Assembly (NCBI RefSeq): GCF_003063645.1
Contig: NZ_NESJ01000014.1
Coordinates: forward strand, 85,312 to 149,311
DNA length: 64,000 nt
From: Limnohabitans sp. 2KL-51
GTDB lineage: Bacteria; Pseudomonadota; Gammaproteobacteria; Burkholderiales; Burkholderiaceae_C
Direction of reading: 5' to 3'
Shown: one piece after another, positions 1 through 11,700 of the stretch
How the letters are laid out: each line of letters begins with the position of its first letter
Numbering within the stretch: position 1 is the first letter of the stretch
The notes under the pieces: generated by a model
What the model was told of the DNA's origin: nothing
Database searches by the model: none
The model's input: the letters and a program-made list of their open reading frames with translations, nothing else
Program-made: the position numbers and the translations under genes

Positions 1-3000
1 GTTGACTATGTTGAGGCCCATGGAACTGGTACCTCGCTGGGTGATCCCATAGAGGTGATGGCTCTTGCTGCTGTTCACTCTGACCGAAAGCTGACTGACG
101 TGCCATTGTGGCTTGGTTCGGTTAAAAGTAATGTGGCACATCTAGAAGCCGCTGCTGGCATGGCTTCGTTGGCCAAGTTGATTTTGGCAATGGAACATGG
201 TGTTATTCCAGCATCTTTGCACGTGAAAAGTCTCAATCCCATGGTGCCGTGGGATTCAATTCCAGTGAAAGTAAGTGATGGATGTATACCCTGGCCGCAA
301 AAACAATCTGATGAAAAGAGAGTTGCGGGTCTGAGTTCATTCGGGATGAGTGGCACAAACGTGCATCTGATTTTAGAGCAATCTTCTCCATCATATGCCA
401 ATTACAATTTAGAAGCTGGCGAGCAGGATAAAGCCGATTCACGTTTACTTTTGCTGTCTGCACGAAGTGACAAAGCTCTGAAAGAACTGATTTATGAATA
501 TCGTCATGTACTGGCAACAAAACCAGAAAATTTAAACGATTTGTGCATGACTGCAGCACGCGGCAGGTCAGTTTTTACAAACCGAGCAGGCTTTTCTGCA
601 TGCAACCCATCAGCAATGCTGCAAGCATTGACCCGACCGATTGAGCATGCGGGCCAGAAACCTGCATCACCACGCAAGCTTGCATTTGTCTTTCCCGGAC
701 AAGGCTCACAAATTCCGGGTATGGGCAAAGTTCTCTTTGACAGAGAACCTATTTTTAAAGAATGTATTTTACGAGCCGAAAAGTGCTTGGTAAACCACTT
801 GCCATTGCCACTGACACAATTGATGTTTTCTGCATCAGTTGAAGAGCAGGCACAAACCCGATACACGCAGGTTCTGGTAGTGGCATTTGGTTTGGCGATG
901 GCTGAGTTGTTGAAATCATGGGGAATCAAACCAGATGCTGTGATGGGTCATTCTATTGGTGAGATTACCGCAGCAACAGTTGCTGGAGTTTTTACCTTCG
1001 AGTCGGCTTTGGAGTTTGCTGCCCAACGTGGCGCTCTCATGCAAATTCTTGCAGACGGTTCAATGTTATCCATAGCAGCCAGCATACATGAAGCACAAAA
1101 ATTAATCGATCTAATGGAAGGTAAGCTGACTATTGCAGCAATTAATGGTCCTGCATCACTGACCCTTGCGGGTGAACCAGATGTTATTGGGCTTGCTTTA
1201 GTTCAGTGTAAAGAAATGGGTATTCGGGCAACTCAACTTGATGTGACCCGTGCATTCCATTCTCATATGATGGATCCGATTCTTAACTCACTTGAAAACA
1301 GTTTAAATAGCTTAAACAATTTAGAACAGAATGAAATCCCTCTTTACTCAACAGTGACTGGGGCACTGGTAAGTACTCATGAGATGGATCAAAGCACCTA
1401 TTGGTCAAGACATGCTCGAGAACCCGTGTTATTTGGTAAAGCGCTACAAAATTTATGCTCAGATTTAGATCCGATCATTTTTGAGTTAGGCGCTAAAACT
1501 GTCCTGGCACCTATCGGACTATCGAACCAACCAGACAATATCTGGCTACCGTGTTCAGGTTCTGCAGACCCTCTTTCAACCTTGGACGCAGCATTGGGTA
1601 AAGCTTTCGAGATGGGTGTTAATCTTAATTTGCATTCTATTTTTTCAGTCCGTCAAGGAAAGCGCGGTACCGCTCCCTTTTATCCGTTTCAAGGTTCCAT
1701 GCCGATGATATCTGATTCAAATTTATCCGAGGTTAATTCCTTAATATCAACTGATAATTCCAAATTGCAAAATTCAGATTCAAATCTGGTCACATCCAAT
1801 TTTCAAAATATGAATAATACTCAAAATATAAAAAATGATTTAATTGCTTTGATTTCTCAGATATCTGGGTTGCAAGCCAGTGAACTAGAGCCAGATACCA
1901 ATTGGTTTGCGTTAGGCATGGATTCACTTCTCATCCTGCAACTGCAAATGGCAGTTTGCCGTGAGTTCAAAGTCGACCTCAAACTGAACGAAGTTTTTCA
2001 AGATGGTAAAACATTGAATGAGCTGCTGATTTTGATTCATTCTTTGTTACCCAAGTTGCCCCTAACATCTTCTGCAGCATCAACTTCCAATTCCATCCAG
2101 TCCATTGGCGTAGCGCCAAATACGTTGAAAATATCTAATGCCAACAATCATTCTCTCGTAGCACCCGTCGGTTCAGGTCTCGAAGAACTACTCACACAAC
2201 AAGTTCAAGCCATGAGCCAGTTGTTCCGCCAACAATTGGAAATGATGAGCGGCGATATCAGTCATAGCTTCACTGAGAAACTGCAGTTAGATTCAGCAAA
2301 TTCCGTTATCAAAGCACAGGTCGAAGTCATGGCTCCACCTTCAAATGAAATAAAAGGATTATATAAAAAAATCAAGACCCAAAAGGAAGATTGGTCTAAT
2401 GAAAAAAAGAGTCATGCTTCAAGACTTGCAACTGAATTTAATAAAAAGACCACAAGTTCAAAAGAGCATACTCAAAATTTCCGAAGTGTTTATGCCAATC
2501 CAAGGTCTGTCATTGGATTCCGTCCAGAATGGAAAGAATTGACATATCCATTGCATGTTGAGCGTGCGTCGGGAGCCTATATTTGGGATATCGATGGGCA
2601 TCGCTATGTTGATATCACCATGGGATTTGGAGTATCACTGTTTGGACATAATGTTTCATTTGTCAACGACGCCATTACATCAGAAATGGCTCTTGGAGCA
2701 CCCTTAGGGCCGCAGACTCCAAAGGCGGCCAGAGTTGCCCAGATGATCGGTGAAATGACGGGGGTCGAACGGGTTGCTTTCTTCTCCACAGGTTCTGAAG
2801 CGACTATGGTTGCAACAAGATTGGCGCGATCAGTGACAGGTCGAAGCAAAATTGTCATATTCACCAACTCTTACCATGGAACCTTTGACGGTTTTCTGGC
2901 CACTGGCTGGATGCTGAATGGAAAAGCTACCAGTCTTCCCGTTGCTGAGGGAACTCCGCAGCAAATGATTGATGACACCATTGTGTTGCGTTACGGAGAT

Positions 3001-3741
3001 GCCACGGCTCTGGACTACATACGAACCCACGCCAGTGAATTGGCTGCGGTCTTTGTTGAGCCCGTTCAAAGCAGGGATCCTAAGGTTCAACCTCGTGAAT
3101 TTCTCAAGGCATTGCGAAAAATAACTGAAGAAAATGCATGTGCTTTGGTTTTTGATGAAATCATCATGGGATTCAGATTACACCCCCGAGGTGCACAACA
3201 TCATTTTGGTGTGATAGCCGACATAGTGACTTATGGAAAAGTTCTTGCCGGTGGACTCCCTATAGGTGTAGTTGCGGGCAAGCGTAAATTTTTGGATGCA
3301 GTGGATGGAGGTGAATGGCAATTTGGAAACGACAGCACTCCAGCTTCAAGGACGGCTTTTGTTGCCGGTACATTCAACAATCACCCTCTTACCATGGCAG
3401 CCGCTGAAGCAGTTCTGCTGCATCTAAAAGAGCAGGGACCCAGTTTGCAAGAAACTTTGAATGCACGTACTCTGGGTATGGTGAATAGACTGAATGCTTT
3501 ATTCCAGTCTGAGAACGTTCCAATCAGTGTGAGTCACTTTGGTTCATTATTCAGATTTGATTTCTCCCAGGAAACAGAAATTCTTAATTATCACTTACTC
3601 AATAAAGGGGTATTTGTATGGGAAGGACGTAATTGCTTTTTATCGACTGCACATTCAGAGGCTGATATTGACTTTATTGTGGAGGCCGTTCGTTCTAGCA
3701 TTTTAGAAATGAAGTCTGACCGTTGGATTTTGCAAAGTTAG
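1..3741 (+). CDS. PKS module, 5'-truncated: KS(C-terminal part)-AT-ACP-aminotransferase
   Basis: The frame is open from base 1, so the gene starts left of the window. The first codons encode the ketosynthase active-site motif EAHGTGTSLGDP, and KSNVAHLEAAAG follows at 124 with the second KS histidine. The acyltransferase runs from about 680 (FVFPGQGSQ) with its catalytic serine in GHSIGE at 946-963; AFHS at 1252 is the signature usual for malonyl-CoA selection. The ACP carries GMDSL with the phosphopantetheine serine at 1924. A Q-rich linker leads into a class III PLP aminotransferase (about 2480-3741) with VFDE at 3148 and the Schiff-base lysine in TYGKVLAGG at 3238. There is no KR, DH or ER domain, so a beta-keto intermediate would be transaminated to a beta-amino acyl product, as in iturin/mycosubtilin- and microcystin-type lines. 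It is the first gene of an AT-rich operon; the asnB-like gene starts 9 bases after its stop. The domain calls are secure; the product is unknown. Confidence 0.93.
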   Translation, partial: VDYVEAHGTGTSLGDPIEVMALAAVHSDRKLTDVPLWLGSVKSNVAHLEAAAGMASLAKLILAMEHGVIPASLHVKSLNPMVPWDSIPVKVSDGCIPWPQKQSDEKRVAGLSSFGMSGTNVHLILEQSSPSYANYNLEAGEQDKADSRLLLLSARSDKALKELIYEYRHVLATKPENLNDLCMTAARGRSVFTNRAGFSACNPSAMLQALTRPIEHAGQKPASPRKLAFVFPGQGSQIPGMGKVLFDREPIFKECILRAEKCLVNHLPLPLTQLMFSASVEEQAQTRYTQVLVVAFGLAMAELLKSWGIKPDAVMGHSIGEITAATVAGVFTFESALEFAAQRGALMQILADGSMLSIAASIHEAQKLIDLMEGKLTIAAINGPASLTLAGEPDVIGLALVQCKEMGIRATQLDVTRAFHSHMMDPILNSLENSLNSLNNLEQNEIPLYSTVTGALVSTHEMDQSTYWSRHAREPVLFGKALQNLCSDLDPIIFELGAKTVLAPIGLSNQPDNIWLPCSGSADPLSTLDAALGKAFEMGVNLNLHSIFSVRQGKRGTAPFYPFQGSMPMISDSNLSEVNSLISTDNSKLQNSDSNLVTSNFQNMNNTQNIKNDLIALISQISGLQASELEPDTNWFALGMDSLLILQLQMAVCREFKVDLKLNEVFQDGKTLNELLILIHSLLPKLPLTSSAASTSNSIQSIGVAPNTLKISNANNHSLVAPVGSGLEELLTQQVQAMSQLFRQQLEMMSGDISHSFTEKLQLDSANSVIKAQVEVMAPPSNEIKGLYKKIKTQKEDWSNEKKSHASRLATEFNKKTTSSKEHTQNFRSVYANPRSVIGFRPEWKELTYPLHVERASGAYIWDIDGHRYVDITMGFGVSLFGHNVSFVNDAITSEMALGAPLGPQTPKAARVAQMIGEMTGVERVAFFSTGSEATMVATRLARSVTGRSKIVIFTNSYHGTFDGFLATGWMLNGKATSLPVAEGTPQQMIDDTIVLRYGDATALDYIRTHASELAAVFVEPVQSRDPKVQPREFLKALRKITEENACALVFDEIIMGFRLHPRGAQHHFGVIADIVTYGKVLAGGLPIGVVAGKRKFLDAVDGGEWQFGNDSTPASRTAFVAGTFNNHPLTMAAAEAVLLHLKEQGPSLQETLNARTLGMVNRLNALFQSENVPISVSHFGSLFRFDFSQETEILNYHLLNKGVFVWEGRNCFLSTAHSEADIDFIVEAVRSSILEMKSDRWILQS

Positions 3742-3750
3742 GAATTGATA

Positions 3751-5673
3751 ATGTGTGGCATCGTTGGAATATTCGGATTTGGTGGGGATCTGACTGGACA
3801 GCAAAATACATTGGAACTTATGGCTAATTCGCTTCATCATCGTGGGCCAGATGAAAAAGGATCATATTTTTCAGATAATATTGCATTAGGATTCAGACGC
3901 TTATCAATCATTGATATCGCAAACGGACAACAACCTGTTCTCAGCAATGACAGAACGGTCGTTAGCATCTGTAATGGTGAATTATATAACCATGATGAAC
4001 TCAGGCGTGAATTGCAGCAACTGGGACATCAATTTAGCAATCGTTCGGACACTGAACTTATACCGGCGCTTTACCAGTCTTTTGGTGATAATTTCGCACG
4101 TAAAATCAATGGGCAATTTGCCTTTGCAGTTTATGACTTGAGAAAAAATCGACTTTTATTAGGTCGGGATCATGTGGGTATTGCACCACTTTTTTACGCG
4201 AATATAAAGAAGGGAATTGTATTTGCTTCAGAAATCAAGGGACTCCTAGAACACCCAGAAGTTCCAAGAAAAGTTAATTTGCGGGGACTTGATCAAGTTT
4301 TTACCTTTCCCGGCACAGTAAGTCCTTGTACACTTTTTCAAGGGGTTGAGAGTCTTAGCGCAGGATCCATTTTGGTGATTGAAAGTGATGGTCAAACAAA
4401 AAGCCAAACGTATTGGGATCTTGACTATCCTTTGGCTGAAGAACTGGATGAAAGCCGTTCAATTATGGATTGTGTTGACGAACTTGATGCAGCTTTACGT
4501 CAATCAATCAAATATCGCCTTCAAGCAGATGTACCTACAGGAAGTTATATAAGCGGAGGACTTGACAGTTCATTGATCTCCGCGATAGTTGCTGATTTAA
4601 CGGGTAACGTTCCAAGGCACAGCTTTTCTATTGCTTTCGATGATCCAAGGATTGATGAAAGAAATCATCAATCGGTTATGGTCAAACTCCTTAACAGTAT
4701 TCATCACGAAGTAGTTGTGGGACCTGTTCAGGTTGAAAAACATCTATTGGACATGGTCAAGTTTTCCGAGACACCATTGCGCGAGTCATACAACGCATGT
4801 TCTTTGATGCTATCAGAGATGGCCAAACAAAATGGAATTAAAGTCATTCTTACCGGTGAAGGCGCGGATGAACTTTTTGGTGGATATGTTGGTTACCGCC
4901 TTGATGTTCACAGGACTGAAGGACTTAAAGCGGATAAAAAACTTGATTCCATCATGGAAGACCAGATGAGAAAGCATCTTTGGGGAGATTGTGATTTTTT
5001 CTATGAAAAAGAATACCATGCGTTTTCTGAAAGCAAACGTGCTATTTATTCCATGCATTTGAACAAGGATTTCAAAGATTTTGACTGTCTTTCTAATTCT
5101 CCTGTCAATTTAAATCAGTTACAGGGACGACATCATTTTCATAAGCGCTCTTACCTAGATTTCAAATTGCGTATGGCCGACCATTTGTTGGCAGATCATG
5201 GTGACCGCATGGCATATGCCAATGGTGTTGAAGCTCGATATCCATTTCTAGATACGTCTGTGATTGATGTTGCTCGTAAAATTCATCCTCGAGTTATGGT
5301 AAAGGACGGCCAGGAAAAGTTCATACTAAAAACGTTAGCAAAAAAATATTTGCCCAATTCCATCATTAGCAGACAAAAGTTTAGTTTTGTTGCGCCAAGC
5401 AGCAGTGCATTACTGTTTAAAAATAAACAAAAAATATTGAAATTGCTATCTCCCGAAAGAATTCAAAATGACGGTTTTTTTAATTCCGATACAGTAGATC
5501 ATTTGATCAAAAGGTATGAGAGTAATGATCAAGAAATTAATCAGACTTTTGAAGATGACTGGCTCATGATTATTCTGACATTTAATATTTTTCTTGATAC
5601 ATTTAACATGAATAAATATGAGAAACCAACTTTGTCTCAAATAAAATTTGAAGTCAAAGAAGAAGGCTGGTAA
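3751..5673 (+). CDS. asnB: asparagine synthetase (glutamine-hydrolysing) homologue in the PKS/NRPS operon
   Basis: A 640-residue class II amidotransferase. The ATG at 3751 is chosen because it gives MCGIVG, exposing Cys2 as the N-terminal nucleophile of the glutaminase half; AGGAA at 3740-3744 overlaps the PKS stop and serves as ribosome-binding site. The N-terminal half has the usual RRLSIID and ICNGELYN motifs. The C-terminal half has the ATP pyrophosphatase P-loop SGGLDSS at about 4555-4575 and LTGEGADELFGGY. The length matches AsnB family members found in secondary-metabolite clusters. It may supply asparagine for the peptide or amidate a carboxylate on a precursor or product; the sequence does not decide between these. 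It is as AT-rich as its neighbours, so it belongs to the same acquired cluster. Confidence 0.9.
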   Translation: MCGIVGIFGFGGDLTGQQNTLELMANSLHHRGPDEKGSYFSDNIALGFRRLSIIDIANGQQPVLSNDRTVVSICNGELYNHDELRRELQQLGHQFSNRSDTELIPALYQSFGDNFARKINGQFAFAVYDLRKNRLLLGRDHVGIAPLFYANIKKGIVFASEIKGLLEHPEVPRKVNLRGLDQVFTFPGTVSPCTLFQGVESLSAGSILVIESDGQTKSQTYWDLDYPLAEELDESRSIMDCVDELDAALRQSIKYRLQADVPTGSYISGGLDSSLISAIVADLTGNVPRHSFSIAFDDPRIDERNHQSVMVKLLNSIHHEVVVGPVQVEKHLLDMVKFSETPLRESYNACSLMLSEMAKQNGIKVILTGEGADELFGGYVGYRLDVHRTEGLKADKKLDSIMEDQMRKHLWGDCDFFYEKEYHAFSESKRAIYSMHLNKDFKDFDCLSNSPVNLNQLQGRHHFHKRSYLDFKLRMADHLLADHGDRMAYANGVEARYPFLDTSVIDVARKIHPRVMVKDGQEKFILKTLAKKYLPNSIISRQKFSFVAPSSSALLFKNKQKILKLLSPERIQNDGFFNSDTVDHLIKRYESNDQEINQTFEDDWLMIILTFNIFLDTFNMNKYEKPTLSQIKFEVKEEGW

Positions 5674-5739
5674 TTGAGCATTTATTATGTATATTTTAAT
5701 AAGCTTAAAAATTCACCCATAATATTAAAGAGGTAAAAT

Positions 5740-8700
5740 ATGAAATACAACGTATATTTCGAGCAATTTGAATACCAAGTGACCTTACAGGAGTCTAGCA
5801 ATGCCATTGTCTGTTCTGATGGTTGTTATACATATGATAAACTGAATAAATTAGCCAATCAAATAGCACATACATTAATCGAAGCAGGAATAGAATCAAA
5901 AAAACAATCAATTGTTGGTTTGTTTTTTTCATCAGGTCATAATTACGTTGCTTCACTTTTAGGTGTAGCAAAAGCAGGAGCTGCATTTTTACCACTTTCT
6001 CCTGATTTACCAGATGATCGTCTTGCAGGCTACATAAAGAAGGCTGATTGTTCATATTTAATTACTGATCGAAATCATGTTCCAGCTTTGCAGAAAGTAA
6101 TAGATTCAATCTCAAGTTCTGCTCAAATAATTACACTAGATCAATGTCTTGAACAGACCAAGCAGGGAAATCCAGGTATTGCTGTTGGTCCTGCAGACGG
6201 CTGTTATGTCATGTTTACTTCGGGCTCAACTGGTCAACCCAAAGCCATTTTAGGCCAGCAGCGTGGATTAAGTCATTTCCTTCGTTGGGAATTGGAAACG
6301 CTTCAGTTGGACTCTACGGTGCGCAGTTCTTGGTTAGCGCCAGTAAGTTTTGATGTCAGTTTACGAGATATTCTTGTGCCATTGATGGCTGGTGGAACTC
6401 TTTTTTGGCCAGATGAAAATACAAGAATGCAACCGCATCGTCTGGTAACTTGGCTCCAAGAAAATAAAATCAATCTAATGCATTGTGTCCCTACCGTGCT
6501 CAGATTATTGACGAACGCATTACAAGAGTCGACTACGACTTTACCAGCGTTTCCAGATATGCGTTTCATATTGATTGCAGGTGAACCGTTATTTGGGTTT
6601 GACATAGAAAAGTGGAGAAATAACGCTGGATCCAATCATGAATTAATTAATTTGTATGGTCCTTCCGAAACCACTTTAGCGAAGTTGTATTACAGAATCA
6701 AACAAGTTCCTATTAATTTACAACAAGTTATTCCTATAGGCATACCCCTACCACACGCATCGGTTGTTATCTTACGAGATGGTACCGAATGTACAGTTGG
6801 TGAAATCGGTGAAATCTATTTGCGTACGCCTCATCGTTCTTTGGGATATCTCAATGACCCAGAACTGACCGCATCAGCATTCATTCAAAATCCCTTAAAT
6901 TTAAATTCAGAAGATATTCTTTACAAAACAGGTGATATGGGCCGCCTGTTAGAGGATGGAAATGTGGAATGTCTTGGTCGAGAAGATAATCAGATTAAAA
7001 TTAATGGTATACGAATTGAATATGCTGAGATTGAAAATGCATTAAGAAGCGTACCTGGAATTCATCATTGTGCTTGTTCACTGCATTATTTTTCTGACCA
7101 ACGTACTTTGCTAGTTGCTTATTATACTCGTTCTGATAATTCAACAGAGCCCTTAGAATTAAGTGAAATTAGAAATCAGCTAGATACTCTTTTACCAGTT
7201 GTTATGCATCCGCAACGGTTCATTTTGTTGAAAAATATACCTGAAACAATAAGCGGTAAAGTCAATAGAAAAGCACTTCCTAAACCTGATGAACTCTACT
7301 ATGAAAATAATGATTTTAATCAACCAGAAACACAAACTGAAAAATCTTTGGCATCAATATGGTCAGAACTGCTTGGAATTAAATTAGTAGGTATTGATAC
7401 AAGTTTCTCCACACTTGGGGGGGATTCATTACGTGCAATTAAATTTCTGATGAAAATTTATCAAACTTTTCATGTTGAGATTTCTCTGGGAGATTTTTTT
7501 CAGAACAATACAATTCGTAACATTGGTAAAATATTAGACAAAGTCAAATTAGAACAAACTAACGAAATTATTGAAAAGCTGCCAGAAGCTGACAGTTATG
7601 ATGTGTCACCCTCACAGAAAAGATTGTGGCGTCTTCATCAAATGGGAATAGCTCCCGATGCGTACAATCTTCCTATGGCTTATTACATATCGGGACAGCT
7701 TGAAGTGGGAATTTTTAAAGAAGCTTTCGATATTCTTGTTGATCGACACGAAGCATTGAGAACAATATTTAAAGATGATAACGGAGTAATTAAACAAGTC
7801 GTATTGCCCAAATTGAATTGGCAACTAGAAATTGACGATATTCAATTCAATGAAAATAACAACGTTAGAATAAATAATTTGGTTAAATTGAATGCTGAAT
7901 ATAATTTTAATTTATCAGCAGGACCTTTATTTCGATTGTCATTGATTAAATTACCCAAAGAAAATGATACTGGATTAGAGCGATATTTGCTTATTTTCAA
8001 TGTACATCATATTATCAGTGATGTTTGGTCTTTGACCATAATGGTACGCGAGTTAAGTCATTTATACGAGTCATTGAAATTAAAAACCTCACCAACTTTA
8101 AGTGCCTTAAGAATTCAACAGCGAGATATTACTTCTTGGCAAGAAAAGTATTTGAACAGTGAAAAAGGTAAGAATGATGCCACATATTGGCAGAACCATT
8201 TTCACAATGTTCCAGTTCCTCTTGATTTACCAACGGACAGATCACGCCCTGCAGTTCAGACCTTCAATGGGAAGACGATCAGAAAAGTGTTGCCTTTAGA
8301 AACCAGTGATCTTTTGAGAGAATTTGCAAATACAGAAAAGGTTACACTTTTTGTTGTCTTGAATACATTAACTAAAATATTGTTAATGCGCTATAGTGGT
8401 CAAAATGACATTGTTACTGGCAGTCCTGTTGCTGGAAGAAATCATTATGAAATGGAAAACCAAATCGGTTATTTTGTAAACATTATCGCCTTAAACGATA
8501 CTTTTAATTTAGAAGATAATTTTAAAATCAGCCTAAAAAAATCTAATTCGACGATCTCGGAGGCTTTGATACATCAGCAATATCCATTTGATTCATTGGT
8601 AGAATCATTAAATCTTATGCGGGACATGAGTAGATCGCCTTTATTTGATGTGATGGTGGTGGTTGATACATTTGACTCTTTTGATTTGAATCTTCATGGA

Positions 8701-11700
8701 TTAGAAATTAAAAAATTTACAGAAGAAAATAATTGGAATTTTAGTCGTTACGATTTGGTTTTTCACTTCCAGACAGAAGCAGGACAAATAATTTTAGATA
8801 TCAATTACAACAGTGATTTATTTGATTATGATAGGGCCATTAAATTATCAAACCATTTTGAAAATCTAACTAAATCTGCTCTGTTGTCACCAAATTCCCC
8901 CATCGGAAAATTAAATTTATTGTCCAAAAGTGAGCTGGAAATTATTAAATTATTTTCAGTTGGTCCATCATCAGTTAAAAATAATTTTACCATTTCAGAT
9001 TTATTAAAATTAGTTTGTGATAAAAATGAGCAAAATCTTGCTGTTCAGCAGGGTCATTCATCAATAACATACAAAAATCTTCTCCAATACAGTGACTTTC
9101 TTGCATATAAATTGATGAAGGATTATGGTGTTGAATTGGGTGACAGGATCACTGTTATTGCACATCGCAATATTGAATCGGTCGTGTGCATGTTGGCAAT
9201 CATGCGGGCAGGTGCTATTTATGTACCCATTGATCCTGCCAATCCCAAGGGAAGGATTGCCGGCCTAATTAAAAAGGCTCGCTCTAATTTGATCTTATTA
9301 GTTTCTTCATCGGATTTTGATTTGATTGAAAATTGCAATATTCCGCATTTTTTAATTAACGAAAATTCATACATTGGTGAGTATGTTAATGATATTAAAT
9401 TTCCAAATATAACGATTAATGATGCTGCTTATTTAATATTTACCTCCGGATCTACTGGAGAACCAAAAGGAGTTATTGTTCCACACGGTGGATTTATAAA
9501 TATGTCTTTATATCAAATTGATGTATTTAAAATTGATACGTCTGATAGAGTTTTGCAATTTGCTTCACCCTCTTTCGATGCATCTTTGGCCAATATGTTC
9601 ATGGCCCTATTCGCAGGTGCTTCTATAATATTGCCATCTAAAAATTCCATTGAATCAAAAGATAATTTTCTTGAATTTATACAACTTTCTCAATCTACTG
9701 TTGTCACATTACCAACAAGTTTTCTTCGCGCTTTGAATAAAGATTCACTGCACAGTGTCAGAGTATTGGTCACGGCTGGAGAAGCTGCTCCTGTCGAAGA
9801 ACTTGCATATTACGCTGAATCGATGAATGTTTTCAATGCATATGGTCCCACTGAATTTTCTGTTTGTGCAAGTGTATATTCTGTAAAGTCTCAGGATGGA
9901 AGTTTACAAAGAATTCCAATTGGAAAGCCCATATCCAATTCCAAGATATTTATATTAGATTCAACTGGTAATTTTTGTCCTTTGGGTGTGCCAGGTGAAA
10001 TCTTTCTGGCTGGAACTGGTCTGTCATTGGGTTATTTTGATGATATCGAATTAACCCAATCTAAATTTATTTTCTTAGACCAATTAAATGAATATGTCTA
10101 TAAAACGGGTGATATAGGTTGTTGGCTTGAAGATGGGTCTGTTGATATTTTGGGACGCAATGATGATCAAATTAAAATTTCAGGTCATCGTATTGAGATT
10201 GGCGAAATTGAACACGCACTACGTGATTTGCCAGGTATAGCGGACGCTACCGTTACATCCATACTGCGCTCAGACAAAACACTGTCGTTGGCAGCATATT
10301 ATTGCTTAGTTCCGTCTGTTGAAATTTGGCCTTCAGTGGCTGAATTCTTTGTTTATGATGACGTTGTTTACTCTAGCATGGCGAATGATCAACGACGCAA
10401 TAGAAGGTACCGAGAATCTTTTGAACGTCATTTAAAGGGAAAGGTCGTTGTAGATATTGGTACAGGACCTTTTGCAATACTTTCACGTATAGCCATTGAT
10501 GCAGGCGCTAAACGTGTTTATGCAATTGATTTATTGGAGTCTACAGCCAATAAAGCGCGACAAACTGTTTCTGAATTAGGATTATCTGACAAAATTATTG
10601 TATTACAAGGTGATGCCCGCAGTATTCAACTTCCTGAATTGGTCGATTTTTGTATTTCTGAAATTGTGGGTGGAATTGGTGGCTCTGAAGGAGCTGCTGA
10701 CATCATTAACCAATCACGAAAGCTGCTTAAATTCCCGCATCAAATTTTGCCACAACGCAGTGTCACACACATTGCTGCGGTCAGCTTAGAGTCTGGCAGT
10801 TGGGAGAAGGGGTTCAGCAATGTGGCCGCACACTATGTTGAGAAAATTTTCAGTGAAGTAGGAGCACCTTTTGATTTGAGGTTGTGTATCAAAAATTTTC
10901 CTAATTCTGCATTGATTTCTTCTCAAGGAATTTTAGAAGATTTGGATTTTACAAATAATGTTGCTTTAGAATCTGAACATACTGAATGTTTGATCATCAA
11001 TAAAGCCTCTTCCCTAACCGGATTTTTGGTTTGGTTGCAACTGCACATTGACTCAATTAGTAGTGTTGATATTTTAGAAAACCCGGATAGTTGGCTTCCA
11101 GTTTATATTCCAATTGATCCTAATAATATTAAACTTAATATTGACGATCAATTGCATTTGAATATAAAGCGAAAATTATCGAAAAATTTATTAAACCCAG
11201 ACTTTATTATTTCTGGTTTTATTGAACGTGATGGTGAAAAAATCCAAAATATAAATTGCAATAGCCTTCATTTTGGAGAAGGATATCGACAAACACCTTT
11301 TTATCAAATTTTATTTGCAAATAATGACATTCCGAAAATCGATAATTTAGACAGTCAGGCTGTCAGGCGCTCACTTGCCGAGAGATTGCCATCGTATGCG
11401 ATTCCAGCATTCTTGATCAGTCTTGATGCTCTGCCTCTGAACGTTAATGGTAAAGTCGATAAAAAGGCATTACCCAATCCACTCTCAAATAATAATATTG
11501 AATCATTAGATAATTCTGTAAATCCGTTAGAGAAAATAGTTTTACAAGTTTGGCGAGATGTGTTGGGTCGACAAGACATTGGTGTCCACGATGACTTTTT
11601 CATGCTTGGTGGCGACTCCATGAGAGCCATTCAAATGATTTCTAAATTTAATTTACTGGGGTTGAGTTCTGAAATACGACATATTTTCCAAAATCCAACT

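Noticed and set aside
5674..5739. Separate promoter for the NRPS gene (TTGAGC followed by AT-rich hexamers)
   Set aside because: In such AT-rich sequence these matches are expected by chance, and tight gene spacing fits a single operon.
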